42,157 nucleotides of DNA from an uncultured Flavobacteriales bacterium (GCA_946482515.1 CAMLRS010000022.1:1-42157); one strand, 5' to 3'. Positions 23,592 through 31,688 are shown, counted from the stretch's first letter. Program-made: numbers and translations. Notes: a model not told the origin generated them from the letters alone.

Positions 23592-25598
23592 TCAATGCTG
23601 TTTCAACAGCCTGAAGAAATGCGTGCCGCCGTTCTTGTCAACGACCTGTAGTAAGTAGATACCGGCTATCAGATTGCCCGAATCGATGCAGATCGGCTTT
23701 TCACCGGCACTTGTTGGTTGGTCACCCGTTTTACATTCCAGCAGCAACAGGCCGGAGGAATTGTACAAGAAATACGTGTCGATTCCTTCTCCTGTAATGT
23801 AGAAATGCTCGTTGAACGGATTCGGAGCGGCGATAGGGCCATCTTTTACAGCATTCACAACCGATACCGTATCGAAATAAAACCGGTTTCCGTCGAGGTC
23901 GACCTGGCTGAGACGGTAATACAACACGCCGTATCCGGGATTTTCATCCGTCAGAACATAGGTGGTGGGAATGAGGGATGTACCTTGCCCCGGAACTTTC
24001 GCGATTTCCTTCCATTGCCCGTTGCCATTGCTGCGTTCCGGAATAAAGTACGCGTTATTTTTTTCCGCTTCTGTTTTCCAGCTCAGCAGCACGTCCTGGT
24101 CCTGGCAAACGGCTTCAAAAAAAACCAGATCGACCGGCAAAGGCGACGACGGACTTAAGGAAGCGATCGTAAGATAGCGGGTGCTGTTGGCCGGAATCAT
24201 GGCTGTGGTGATTCCTGAAATGGTAACCGTTGACCCATTGATGGAAATGAACGGATTGTAGAGCGTTGCATCGGAGAAATCGCCGTCGGAATCGATCAGG
24301 ATACGAAGATCGTCAGCATCGAGGACAGATGTGCTCAGGGTGATGTCCATCGAGAACGTGCCGTCGAAAGCCGTGTTGGTGATTTTCCATTCCCGTTCGA
24401 CGCGGCTGTAAATACCGTCTGAAGTCGGAAATTCCTCCGATCCGAGGCTTTTCATCGCTGCCGCATTGTTGCCGATTATGACCGCTTGCAAATTACTGCC
24501 GAAGGATCCACTATTGTCTGCGTTCGTTGCTGCAAGCGTTGACAGGTAAACGCGGGTGCTGTCGTCGAGCTGCTGCGATTGTTTCTGTAACAGCCCGGTA
24601 TCATCGTCGCGTGCAATGCCAATCACATTGTTGTGGTAAGCAGCAGCAGCGTCGGCATCCCAGATCGTTACGCCGTTTGTGGCGATGTAATCCCCGAAAG
24701 TACCTCCGCCAGTGGCATTCATGGTGATGCCGTATTTAATGGCCAGGTAGCTTTCTATTTTTCGACGCTCGGTATCCGTGAGCCGTATATCGAAGGCAAT
24801 GATCTCCGCAATGGAACCGTTCATGAGCGAACCAACACGAATGGAATGATTGGCGGCACAAACGTTAGTGGAAAGATTGCTGTTGCTGATTTCGTCTCCT
24901 CCGTTCAGGTAATGACGGGCATTATCGGCAGTGGGATCTTCAAGCGCCGAAGAGATGAAAGGTACGCCGCCCATGATAGCGTGATTTGGTGTTGCCAGAG
25001 CAGATCTTCCGCCGGCAGAAAGGCTTCCTTCGTTGATCACGCACTGAACAGCAGGTTCTCCGCAGGCAGGTTCCGGGAATTGTGACAATACCGGGACATC
25101 GGTAACAGCGGTAGGAAAGACGACGACGAACAAACTGCCGGTAGTGTTTGCATTACTACCGGAAGTGACGTCGAAAAGCGCGTTGACAGCAACAGCATCC
25201 AGGTGCAACACATCGTCTGTGGCATCGAAGGTGACAACAGGATAGTAATTCAGGGTAACCGAACCGTAGAACGGTTGAGCAGAGCCATTGGACTGTGCTA
25301 CATGCATCGCGCCCGGGCTTTGATCATCCCATTGTGACACCGCTCCGGAAGAATGGGTAACGCCGGCATTTGCATTCAGCCAGAAAGTGAGATCGGTAGT
25401 TCCGATTCCGCCTGGTGTTTGAGCAGAAGCTCCCGTGGAGAAGAACAGGCCAAAAAACAGCAGGCAGAGTGAAAAACGGGTAGTCGAAGATTTCAGTGAA
25501 AAAGCGGAGTTGTAGACGAATTCCTTTATCGGAATCGGGGCAGGTTCAAAAAGGTTCCCGTAGCAGTGGGCATTGGTAAGTAGAGATATGCATAGCAT
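23592..25598 (-). CDS. Large secreted protein with LamG-like region and T9SS type A sorting domain
   Basis: A 668-residue secreted protein. A signal peptide core (LCLLFFGLFFSTGASAQ) ends at residue 60, unusually far in; the 30-40 residues before it may mean that the true start is a non-ATG codon further in, but no internal ATG exists. Residues about 65-280 resemble a concanavalin/LamG-like fold (TFWLNANAGVTHSSGAVSQWDDQS). IESYLAIKYGIT (281-292) and YHNNVIGIARDD belong to a module common in Bacteroidota surface proteins. A pre-sorting module (LPVDLVFFEAVCQDQDVLLSWKT) and a type A domain (APNPFNEHFYITG, LIAGIYLLQVVDKNG) close it. A surface-adhesive or glycan-binding role is inferred. A folded leader lies upstream (25656-25697). 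Confidence 0.85.
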   Translation of the reverse strand: MLCISLLTNAHCYGNLFEPAPIPIKEFVYNSAFSLKSSTTRFSLCLLFFGLFFSTGASAQTPGGIGTTDLTFWLNANAGVTHSSGAVSQWDDQSPGAMHVAQSNGSAQPFYGSVTLNYYPVVTFDATDDVLHLDAVAVNALFDVTSGSNANTTGSLFVVVFPTAVTDVPVLSQFPEPACGEPAVQCVINEGSLSAGGRSALATPNHAIMGGVPFISSALEDPTADNARHYLNGGDEISNSNLSTNVCAANHSIRVGSLMNGSIAEIIAFDIRLTDTERRKIESYLAIKYGITMNATGGGTFGDYIATNGVTIWDADAAAAYHNNVIGIARDDDTGLLQKQSQQLDDSTRVYLSTLAATNADNSGSFGSNLQAVIIGNNAAAMKSLGSEEFPTSDGIYSRVEREWKITNTAFDGTFSMDITLSTSVLDADDLRILIDSDGDFSDATLYNPFISINGSTVTISGITTAMIPANSTRYLTIASLSPSSPLPVDLVFFEAVCQDQDVLLSWKTEAEKNNAYFIPERSNGNGQWKEIAKVPGQGTSLIPTTYVLTDENPGYGVLYYRLSQVDLDGNRFYFDTVSVVNAVKDGPIAAPNPFNEHFYITGEGIDTYFLYNSSGLLLLECKTGDQPTSAGEKPICIDSGNLIAGIYLLQVVDKNGGTHFFRLLKQH

Positions 25599-25655
25599 GT
25601 GCTCATGTTTAAATTCAAATCGGGTGTGTAATAGAATAACTGGTGAGGATGGAGA

Positions 25656-25697
25656 ACGGCTTGTGATGGAAATGCCATCAAACAGGAGGTAAGCCGT
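25656..25697 (-). promoter_or_regulatory. Nested hairpin in a long 5' leader
   Basis: On the minus strand, ACGGCTT (25697-25691) pairs with AAGCCGT (25662-25656), and inside it GATGG pairs with CCATC (25679-25675 with 25669-25665) around a 5-nt loop. It lies 60-100 nt upstream of the 668-residue T9SS gene; a weak -7 box TACATTTA (25738-25731) would put it in the leader. No known riboswitch was recognised. Confidence 0.4.
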
Positions 25698-25842
25698 CAG
25701 TGCTTCAGAGATAAGTGGCTTGGTTGTTCGTAAATGTAGGGATTCAGATTGTTAAAAACGAGCGATTTAACGAATAATTTTTGAGTAAAATATCTGAAGA
25801 TCAGCTTGTTTGACCTAAATCTTTCAGCGATAATTGGTTATG

Positions 25843-26310
25843 TCAGTTTTTTCGCACCAGTGTCATGGAGCCTTTTGTCCCGCCTTCGAGTAAAAGTGTC
25901 TGTTTATTTGCGAAAGTGTAGGTATAGAGCGGTGATTTGCCGCTGTCCATTAAGAGCGTTTTTTGCTCTTCGTCCAGGACGTAGGTGGATTCGGTAGAGG
26001 TGGGTTGGTCTTCCGGTTTTTTGCCCGGTTTCTCCACAATACAAGTGCCGTTTTTGTGGAATGTAAGTGTTATCTGCGCCTGCTTTTCGAAGTTTTTGGT
26101 CATCAGATCGCGGAAATTTTGCTCGTCCAGCGACTCCTGGTTCTTTGCCATTTCGTCTATCAAAGCCTGCTGTTTCACCGGATCTGTGGAGAAAACAACC
26201 TTCCCGTCCGGGCTTCTCACTTCGGAAATCGACCACGTGCCTTCCAGCTGATCTTTATCGGATTTAACGAAAATGAAAGACGTAACCAGGAGGAGAATTA
26301 ACAGACGCAT
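25843..26310 (-). CDS. Lipocalin-like secreted protein, paralogue 1
   Basis: A 155-residue protein with an N-terminal hydrophobic signal (LLILLLVTSFIFVKS) and a lipocalin-like domain: DQLEGTWSISEVRSPDGKVVFSTDPVKQQALIDEM, a helical middle, then strands ITLTFHKNGTC and LYTYTFANKQTLLLEGG. It aligns along its whole length with the two genes upstream (26381 and 26941), so the three arose by tandem duplication. The lipobox cysteine of the third copy is replaced by Val-Lys here, so it should be a soluble periplasmic protein or remain tethered by an uncleaved signal. The ligand is unknown. Confidence 0.85.
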   Translation of the reverse strand: MRLLILLLVTSFIFVKSDKDQLEGTWSISEVRSPDGKVVFSTDPVKQQALIDEMAKNQESLDEQNFRDLMTKNFEKQAQITLTFHKNGTCIVEKPGKKPEDQPTSTESTYVLDEEQKTLLMDSGKSPLYTYTFANKQTLLLEGGTKGSMTLVRKN

Positions 26311-26380
26311 GCAGTTGTTTTTTATGACGGCTCATCATTGACAAAAACCATGCCTGAATCAGGATTTAGGAGCTTTTTCC

Positions 26381-26857
26381 TTACTTTACACGAATAAGTA
26401 TTATCGACTCGGATTGACCGCTAAGAGTTACTTTATCACCTTCGAACGTATAGGTATAAACCACTTCTGTCGGACCACTTTTAATCATGATTTCTTTCGT
26501 TTGTTCATTCAGTGTATAGGTCGACTGTGTATCCCTGTAAACGTCTTTAACGTCTTTCCCGACGCTGGTGCGGCCTGTCGCATCAAACAAGAAGGTCATT
26601 TTCTCCATTTCCCCAAGTTGTTTTGCCACCATTTCGCGGAACGTTTGCTCTTCCATTTCCAAATCGCCACCCATCTCGAAAAATTCTTTCACTGACCGTT
26701 CAATAATCTCTTTTTGTTGGGCATCATCAGCCGAAAATACAACAACGCCTTCTGCGCTTTTCATTTCATATAAAGACCAGGTTCCGGTCAGCAATTCGCG
26801 ATCGGTAGGAGCAAACGTAAAGGAGCTCAGGAGCAGGAAAAGAATCAGGTAGCGCAT
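26381..26857 (-). CDS. Lipocalin-like secreted protein, paralogue 2
   Basis: A 158-residue middle member of the tandem trio. Signal-like segment LILFLLLSSFTFAPTDRE, with Ala-Pro where the third copy has the lipobox cysteine. The domain opening LLTGTWSLYEMKSAEGVVVFSADDAQQKEII and the closing strands VVYTYTFEGDKVTLSGQSESIILI match the family. The acidic segment FFEMGGDLEMEEQTFREMVAKQLGEMEKMTF is shared with the third copy (FEAMEKMTF), showing that these two are the closer pair. Likely soluble in the periplasm; function unknown. The 70-bp gap to the next gene has no terminator, so the first two copies may be co-transcribed. Confidence 0.85.
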   Translation of the reverse strand: MRYLILFLLLSSFTFAPTDRELLTGTWSLYEMKSAEGVVVFSADDAQQKEIIERSVKEFFEMGGDLEMEEQTFREMVAKQLGEMEKMTFLFDATGRTSVGKDVKDVYRDTQSTYTLNEQTKEIMIKSGPTEVVYTYTFEGDKVTLSGQSESIILIRVK

Positions 26858-26891
26858 ACTTTTTTATGCAAGATAAATAGTTTCCACCAAC

Positions 26892-26923
26892 AAAAAACCC
26901 GGATTCAACGAACCCGGGTTTTT
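26892..26923 (-). terminator. Terminator after lipocalin-like paralogue 3
   Basis: AAAAACCCGG (26893-26902) pairs with CCGGGTTTTT (26914-26923), 10 bp, 11-nt loop, with T-runs on both strands. It separates the third paralogue from the first two. Confidence 0.8.
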
Positions 26924-26940
26924 CAAACGCTTAAAAGCGA

Positions 26941-27426
26941 TTATTTTTCTTTTTTCACGAGGGTAAACTCTTCAGTTTTCCCTTTCATCGTTACTTTATC
27001 GCCGTCGAATGCGTACGTGTATTTCATCTCACGGTCATCAGACTTGATTACGATTTCTTTCTTTTTGTCGTCCATAGTGAACTTAGACTCCGTATCGCGG
27101 GTTTTGTCTTCGCCGTTCGTTTCCACTTTGGCAACACCTTTCTCATCGAATGTGAAAGTCATTTTTTCCATAGCTTCGAACTGCTTAGCCGCCATATCGC
27201 GGAGCATTTTCTCATCTACACCTGCACCTGCGTACATAGCGAGCTGATCTTTCACCATTTCGTCAGTGAGTTCTTTTTGCTTGGTTTTGTCAGTTGAGAA
27301 CATCACTTTTCCATCCTGACCTTTCAGTTCATGGAAAGACCATGTTCCGTTCAACATTTCACGGTCGCTTTTAGCACATCCTGCCAGAAACAACACAAAC
27401 AGAGGTAATACTAGTAAATATCGCAT
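26941..27426 (-). CDS. Lipocalin-like lipoprotein, paralogue 3
   Basis: A 161-residue lipoprotein: MRYLLVLPLFVLFLAGC with lipobox Cys17, then AKSDREMLNGTWSFHELKGQDGKVMFSTDKTKQKELTDEM and the closing strands MKYTYAFDGDKVTMKGKTEEFTLV. It is the only copy of the three that keeps the lipidation cysteine, so it probably resembles the ancestral form. The ATG at 27426 is chosen over the open frame to 27513 because it begins the signal peptide directly and because a near-consensus -7 box (TATATTTA, 27452-27445) lies 18 nt upstream. A strong terminator follows. Function unknown; small-ligand binding is inferred from the fold only. Confidence 0.88.
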   Translation of the reverse strand: MRYLLVLPLFVLFLAGCAKSDREMLNGTWSFHELKGQDGKVMFSTDKTKQKELTDEMVKDQLAMYAGAGVDEKMLRDMAAKQFEAMEKMTFTFDEKGVAKVETNGEDKTRDTESKFTMDDKKKEIVIKSDDREMKYTYAFDGDKVTMKGKTEEFTLVKKEK

Positions 27427-27444
27427 AAATTGATTTTTAAAATG

Positions 27445-27452
27445 TAAATATA
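27445..27452 (-). promoter_or_regulatory. Probable -7 box of lipocalin-like paralogue 3
   Basis: TATATTTA on the minus strand, one mismatch from TAnnTTTG, 18 nt before the ATG at 27426. Confidence 0.4.
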
Positions 27453-27520
27453 GGAAAGGATGCGACGTAGCACCGCTATTCCGCGATAAAGTTCTAAACA
27501 TTTCTTTCTTCATGCAAAAC

Positions 27521-27676
27521 CCGCGGTTTCCGAATGAATATCAAACGTCTAGGCATCATACTTTCCCCACTAATACACGAATGCTGATATACTGTGTATG
27601 CAGAATGGCAGATAATCTTTAACGAATGACTGTCAGCATGCTGACAGCTTCGCGATAATACGCGAATTCGCGGGAA
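27521..27676. repeat. Word-repeat region (CACGAATG family) with an 18-bp perfect palindrome
   Basis: No gene is supported between 27514 and 27683. Words include CACTAATACACGAATGC, TTTAACGAATGAC and GCGATAATACGCGAATTCGCGGG (in parts), related to the element at 17031-17122. Embedded in them is the perfect palindrome CTGTCAGCATGCTGACAG (27630-27647). The outermost CCCGCG (27521) and CGCGGG (27670) are also inverted. Confidence 0.55.
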
Positions 27677-27683
27677 AAGCTAC

Positions 27684-29798
27684 CTAATTTGTAAACCGCT
27701 TCAATCCCACGCGTTTGCGCGGAATATCGATTTCCATCACCTGTACTTCCACGTGTTCGTGCAGGGAAATGTATTTCGACGGATCTTCCACGTATTCGTC
27801 TGCAAGGTTGGATTTGTGAATGAGCCCGTTTTCCTTGATCCCGATGTTGACGAATGCCCCGAAAGCCGTTACATTGGTCACAATGCCGGTCAGCGACATA
27901 CCGATTTTCAAATCTTCTATCGTGCGGATCCGGCTGTCGAATTCGAGCACTTTGGCTTTCTTCCGCGGATCGCGCCCCGGTTTTTTCAATTCCTTGATGA
28001 TATCGTCGAAGGTATATTGATCAATTTCCGGGAAATCGGCGCGTTTTAACGTGTCGAGCACGCTTGTATTGCCGATCAGCTCCTGCAGCGAAATGCCGGC
28101 TTTTTTGGCCAGTGCAGCCACGGTTTTATAGCTTTCGGGGTGAACGGCCGAATTATCGAGCGGATGTTCGCCTTCACGTACGCGAAGGAATCCTGCCGCC
28201 TGTTCGTAGGCTTTATCGCCGAGTCGCTTCACTTTTTTCAATTCCTCGCGCGAACGGATCCCGCCGTTTTCGGTCCGGTAAGCCACAATATTTTCCGCCA
28301 GGGAAGGTCCTAAGCCAGAAACGTAGGCAAGCAGGTACGGCGAAGCCGTGTTGAGGTCTACACCAACAGCGTTCACACAGGAAACGACCACATCGTCGAG
28401 GGCGTCTTTCAGCAACGGTTGACTCACTTCATGCTGATACTGGCCCACGCCAACGGATTTTGGATCGATCTTCACCAGCTCGGCCAGTGGGTCCATCAAT
28501 CGGCGACCAATGGAAACAGCGCCGCGCACGGTTACGTCGTAATCCGGAAATTCCTTGCGCGCCACCGGACTGGCAGAATAGATCGAAGCGCCGTCTTCGC
28601 GCACCACGTACACTTCCAGGTCGCGATCGAAACGAATGCGCTTGATAAAAGCTTCCGTTTCACGCCCAGCCGTTCCGTCTCCGATGGCAATGGTTTCGAT
28701 CTTATATGCTTCGACAAGCTGAGCGATTTTCGCTTTGGCTTTATCAGTTTCGTTTTGCGGCGGATGCGGGTAAATCGTCACGTTGTTCAGCAACGAGCCG
28801 GATTCGTCGAGGCAAACCACTTTACAGCCTGTCCGGAATCCCGGGTCGATGGCCAGTGTGCGTTTCGTTCCTACCGGTGGAGCCAGCAGCAATTGGCGCA
28901 GGTTGGTTGAAAACACGCGAATGGCTTCCTTATCAGCTTTTTCCTTGGCTTCGTTCAGGACTTCGTTTTCGAGCGAAGGCGCCATCAACCGCGTATAGCT
29001 GTCCTTGCAGGCTTCCGCAACGAGGTCGGAGCAGGCGTCGTTTCCTTTCACGTAAAATCGCTCCAGCTGTTCGAGCGCTTCGTCTTTGGATGGCTGTGCT
29101 TTCAGGGAAAGAATGCCTTCGCGGTCGGCGCGGTACAAGGCCAGGAAACGGTGCGAAGCCGAACGGTGCAGCGGCTCGGAGAAATCAAAATAATCGCGGT
29201 ATTTCGCACCTTCTTCGTCTTTTCCTTTCACCAGCTTCGACTGCAGCATCGCTTTTCGCTGGAACAAGGTCCGCATGCGCGCCCGGCTCACCGGATTTTC
29301 GTTGATCCATTCGGCAATGATATCGCAGGCGCCGGCAATGGCCATGTCTTCATCGATGACTTCGCCTTTGACAAAGCGTTCGGCCATTTGTTCGGGATCG
29401 CCGCCGCGTTGCGACATGATCATCTTGGCTAGCGGCTCGAGTCCGAGCTTGCGTGCTTTTTCGCCTTTCGTAAGACGTTTCTGCTTATAAGGAAGGTAGA
29501 GATCTTCGAGTGCGTTCGTTTCGAAACAGGTTTCGATTTTGGCCTTCAGCTCCGGCGTCAGCTTGCCTTGCTCTTCGATGGCCGACAAAATGGTTTGCTG
29601 ACGGGCGATCAGCTCGCTGAATTTCTTCGCCAGGTCGCGGATCGTTGCAATTTGCACTTCATCCAGTCCGCTGGTTTGTTCTTTCCGGTAACGCGCAATA
29701 AAAGGCACCGTAGCGCCGGTCTCCAGCAGCTGAAGTGTATTGGTAATAGCTTTCAGCGGCAGCCCGCTGTTGGATTGTACGAAATCATGTTGTTGCAT
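27684..29798 (-). CDS. tex: Tex-family RNA-binding transcription accessory protein
   Basis: A 704-residue Tex protein, slightly shorter than the usual 710-780. The N-terminal Tex helical region includes TVPFIARYRKEQTSGLDEVQI. A YqgF/RNase H-like domain begins near RTLAIDPGFRTGCKVVCLDESG. Helix-hairpin-helix elements follow (DLNTASPYLLAYVSGLGPSLAENIV), and the C-terminal S1 RNA-binding domain has GMSLTGIVTNVTAFGAFVNIGIKENGLIHKSNL. Tex binds nucleic acid and is associated with elongating transcription in other bacteria; its exact role is still unclear. The ATG at 29798 begins 10 residues before the conserved N-terminus. A word-repeat array lies about 12 nt upstream of the start codon. Confidence 0.96.
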   Translation of the reverse strand: MQQHDFVQSNSGLPLKAITNTLQLLETGATVPFIARYRKEQTSGLDEVQIATIRDLAKKFSELIARQQTILSAIEEQGKLTPELKAKIETCFETNALEDLYLPYKQKRLTKGEKARKLGLEPLAKMIMSQRGGDPEQMAERFVKGEVIDEDMAIAGACDIIAEWINENPVSRARMRTLFQRKAMLQSKLVKGKDEEGAKYRDYFDFSEPLHRSASHRFLALYRADREGILSLKAQPSKDEALEQLERFYVKGNDACSDLVAEACKDSYTRLMAPSLENEVLNEAKEKADKEAIRVFSTNLRQLLLAPPVGTKRTLAIDPGFRTGCKVVCLDESGSLLNNVTIYPHPPQNETDKAKAKIAQLVEAYKIETIAIGDGTAGRETEAFIKRIRFDRDLEVYVVREDGASIYSASPVARKEFPDYDVTVRGAVSIGRRLMDPLAELVKIDPKSVGVGQYQHEVSQPLLKDALDDVVVSCVNAVGVDLNTASPYLLAYVSGLGPSLAENIVAYRTENGGIRSREELKKVKRLGDKAYEQAAGFLRVREGEHPLDNSAVHPESYKTVAALAKKAGISLQELIGNTSVLDTLKRADFPEIDQYTFDDIIKELKKPGRDPRKKAKVLEFDSRIRTIEDLKIGMSLTGIVTNVTAFGAFVNIGIKENGLIHKSNLADEYVEDPSKYISLHEHVEVQVMEIDIPRKRVGLKRFTN

Positions 29799-29810
29799 GG
29801 GGTAAAAATA

Positions 29811-29962
29811 GTTATATAGTTGATGAGTTATTGAGTTGTAGAGTTGGTTTTGGTAGGGAATAAATGCATCAGCTTTATCTACAGCAAACTCCGAAACTCA
29901 CCAACTCCTAACTCGCGAACTCCCAAACTCATCAACTCTGAAACTCACCAACTCAAAAACTT
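29811..29962. repeat. Inverted word repeat (GAGTTG/CAACTC family) between divergent genes
   Basis: The left arm is made of GAGTT words (TTGATGAGTT at 29820-29829, ATTGAGTTG, TAGAGTTGG). The right arm (29886-29961) is a long run of CAACTC/AAACTC words with a spacing of about 8-10 nt. TTGATGAGTT pairs perfectly with AACTCATCAA (29926-29935), and GAGTTGG with CCAACTC (29901-29907). Unlike most such elements here, it lies between two gene starts. Confidence 0.65.
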
Positions 29963-30030
29963 CTTAAGTCGTGCAGCGAAACCACCTTTCCACCATCTCA
30001 AGAGTAATCAGCAACTTAAATTGACATACT

Positions 30031-30840
30031 ATGAATAGAAACCATTCAATGATCTGCGCTTTTGTGGCCCTGATCGCTTTTACGGCTTGTGAGAAAGACC
30101 AGAATGACCCGTCGCCTTTGCCTGGCGGTCCTGATGATATAGAAGGCTGTTTACCTGCCGGACTGGAAACGGATATCATTGCTTATTACCCTTTTTCTAT
30201 GGGCAGCATCCAGGATTTTTCCGGGAACGGTATGCACCTGACGAATGCTACTACGGCGTTTATCACTTCGGACCGCGGCGGAAATCCGGAATGCGCTTAT
30301 GAGTTTATCGCTGCAAACGGCGATTTCCTGGAAACCAACCAAACGAGCTTACTGAACGGTCTGACGAATTTCTCCGTATCCCTCTGGTACATGCCAAAAG
30401 ATTCACTGATCGATGGCACGCCGATGGAAGTACTGGTGTCGCGCGGAACAGGCACCTCTTGTCCTGATCGTTTTGGTGATTGGTCCATTTCACTTTACGA
30501 TTGTAGAAGAGCCGTTTTCGGTCGTCTGCATTGCATCTGGGATATGGATATCGCTTCACCGATGGATTGCCAGGAAGAAGCGTATATCCGTACGGGAAGC
30601 TGGCACCATGTGGTGGCAACTTACGACAACGGCGAAATGAAGCTTTACCGCGACGGTGTTTTGCAAGGTGTAGTAACCGGAGTGGCCGGCTGTGGAACCA
30701 CGCCAACGATCCAGGATCTGGGTAATTTATTCCTTGGGAAACAATACACCGGAAAGCTCGACGATGTAATCATTTACGGTCGAACACTGAACCAATCGGA
30801 AGTTGGCTTGTTGTTCGAAGCCGAACCTTGCTGTGAGTAA
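30031..30840 (+). CDS. LamG-domain lipoprotein
   Basis: A 269-residue lipoprotein. Signal ICAFVALIAFTAC with lipobox Cys20, followed by a low-complexity Asp/Pro/Gly linker. From about residue 48 a laminin-G/concanavalin-like beta sandwich (LamG_3): DIIAYYPFSMGSIQDFSGNGMHLTNA, NFSVSLWYMPKDSL, GSWHHVVATYDNGEMKLYRDGVLQG, and NLFLGKQYTGKLDDVIIYGRTLNQSEV, all typical of the family. Eight cysteines in the mature part suggest disulfides. It is probably exposed on the cell surface and binds glycans or proteins. No neighbour points to a specific substrate. A strong terminator follows. Confidence 0.9.
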   Translation: MNRNHSMICAFVALIAFTACEKDQNDPSPLPGGPDDIEGCLPAGLETDIIAYYPFSMGSIQDFSGNGMHLTNATTAFITSDRGGNPECAYEFIAANGDFLETNQTSLLNGLTNFSVSLWYMPKDSLIDGTPMEVLVSRGTGTSCPDRFGDWSISLYDCRRAVFGRLHCIWDMDIASPMDCQEEAYIRTGSWHHVVATYDNGEMKLYRDGVLQGVVTGVAGCGTTPTIQDLGNLFLGKQYTGKLDDVIIYGRTLNQSEVGLLFEAEPCCE

Positions 30841-30869
30841 CGAATTGACAACGTTGATTTGTGAAAATG

Positions 30870-30904
30870 AACCCCTTCATTAGGCTGTATGGAGGGGTTT
30901 TTTA
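30870..30904 (+). terminator. Rho-independent terminator
   Basis: AACCCCTTCAT (30870-30880) pairs with ATGGAGGGGTT (30889-30899), 11 bp with one wobble pair and an 8-nt loop, then a run of seven T (30898-30904). Confidence 0.88.
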
Positions 30905-30906
30905 TT

Positions 30907-31012
30907 CCCGGTCGCCGGTCTGTCAGTCTCCTGTCTACAGTCGTTCTGTCTTCAGTCTCCAGTTGGTTTTTTGACCCCAAACAGGAGACGTGAAGACTGC
31001 GAACGGGAGACT
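30907..31012. repeat. Inverted word repeat (AGTCTCC/GAGACT family)
   Basis: The left part (30907-30966) consists of CAGTCTCC, CTGTCT and TTCAGTCTCCAG words. The right part (30982-31012) consists of the reverse words GGAGACG, GAAGACTG and GGGAGACT. GTCTCCTG (30926-30933) pairs with CAGGAGAC (30982-30989). It starts 2 nt after a terminator T-run. The same words occur at 1-26, 11240-11285 and 34416-34434. Confidence 0.6.
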
Positions 31013-31074
31013 TATTGTAACGAAATGATTTGTTAACGATTTGTAAATGAATCGTCTTGGCGGGTATTTGGTGG

Positions 31075-31082
31075 TATCTTAG
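31075..31082 (+). promoter_or_regulatory. Probable -7 box of the RlpA-like gene
   Basis: TATCTTAG followed by C, 21 nt before the ATG at 31104. The same nonamer TATCTTAGC precedes the M1 peptidase gene, suggesting a shared -7 variant. Confidence 0.4.
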
Positions 31083-31103
31083 CCCCGCTAAAGTGAAAAC
31101 GTT

Positions 31104-31598
31104 ATGAAGTATATTCAGTGGTTAACAGCAATAGCGGTCCTTTGCAGCTTCACGCTTGCAGGAAAGTTAATACAGCCGCAAAACGTCCATGCGGGCACAT
31201 CTGAGAGTCTCATTCCGGACGTAACTCCCAAAAACGAAGATTCCCTCGAAGCAGCAGCTCCTAAGATCCCAACGACAACGTGGGTAACAGTGGAAAACGG
31301 CTTCTCGCAAAAAGGAAACGCCAGTTATTACGCCAATAAATTCCACGGACGTCGCACGTCTTCGGGAGCCATTTACCACAAAGACAGCTTAACGGCAGCG
31401 CACAAAACGCTGAAATTCGGAACGCTGCTCCGTGTAACGAACCTGGCAAATGATTCAAGTGTGATCGTGAAAGTAACGGACCGCATGGGCCGCACGCCAC
31501 ACGTGATCGATCTGAGTCTTGCCGGAGCGAAAAAGCTCAACTTCGTGCGCAATGGCGTAGCGAAGGTGAAGATCGAAGAGGTAAAGCAAGCGGATTAG
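31104..31598 (+). CDS. RlpA-like double-psi beta-barrel protein
   Basis: A 164-residue exported protein. Signal-like segment MKYIQWLTAIAVLCSFTLAG, then a low-complexity linker to about residue 65. The RlpA-like barrel (about 68-160) contains GNASYYANKFHGRRTSSG, AAHKTLKFGTLLRVTNL, VIVKVTDRMGR and HVIDLSLAGAKKL; the Asp of VTDR and the His of AAHKTL are typical active-site residues of RlpA, a lytic transglycosylase that cuts glycan strands lacking stem peptides. There is no SPOR domain or lipobox cysteine, so septal targeting is not shown. Most small Bacteroidota members are of this short form. Its stop codon directly abuts an inverted word repeat. Confidence 0.88.
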   Translation: MKYIQWLTAIAVLCSFTLAGKLIQPQNVHAGTSESLIPDVTPKNEDSLEAAAPKIPTTTWVTVENGFSQKGNASYYANKFHGRRTSSGAIYHKDSLTAAHKTLKFGTLLRVTNLANDSSVIVKVTDRMGRTPHVIDLSLAGAKKLNFVRNGVAKVKIEEVKQAD

Positions 31599-31673
31599 CA
31601 ATTATGAATTATCAATGCGGCAATTATCAAGGGGGAAACACGCTTGATAATTGATAATTCACGCATTGATAAA
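31599..31673. repeat. Double inverted word repeat (TGATAATT family)
   Basis: Two nested perfect stems: TTATCAATGCG (31609-31619) with CGCATTGATAA (31662-31672), and inside it CAATTATCAAG (31621-31631) with CTTGATAATTG (31643-31653), 11 bp each. It begins at the base after the RlpA-like stop. It shares the 18-mer CTTGATAATTGATAATTC (31643-31660) with the element 570 bp away. Confidence 0.75.
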
Positions 31674-31688
31674 GCCCAGGCTGTTTGT

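Noticed and set aside
25599..25679. Upstream open frame (about 49 codons) overlapping the start of the 668-residue gene
   Set aside because: No promoter-proximal start signal or similarity; it is more simply part of a structured leader.
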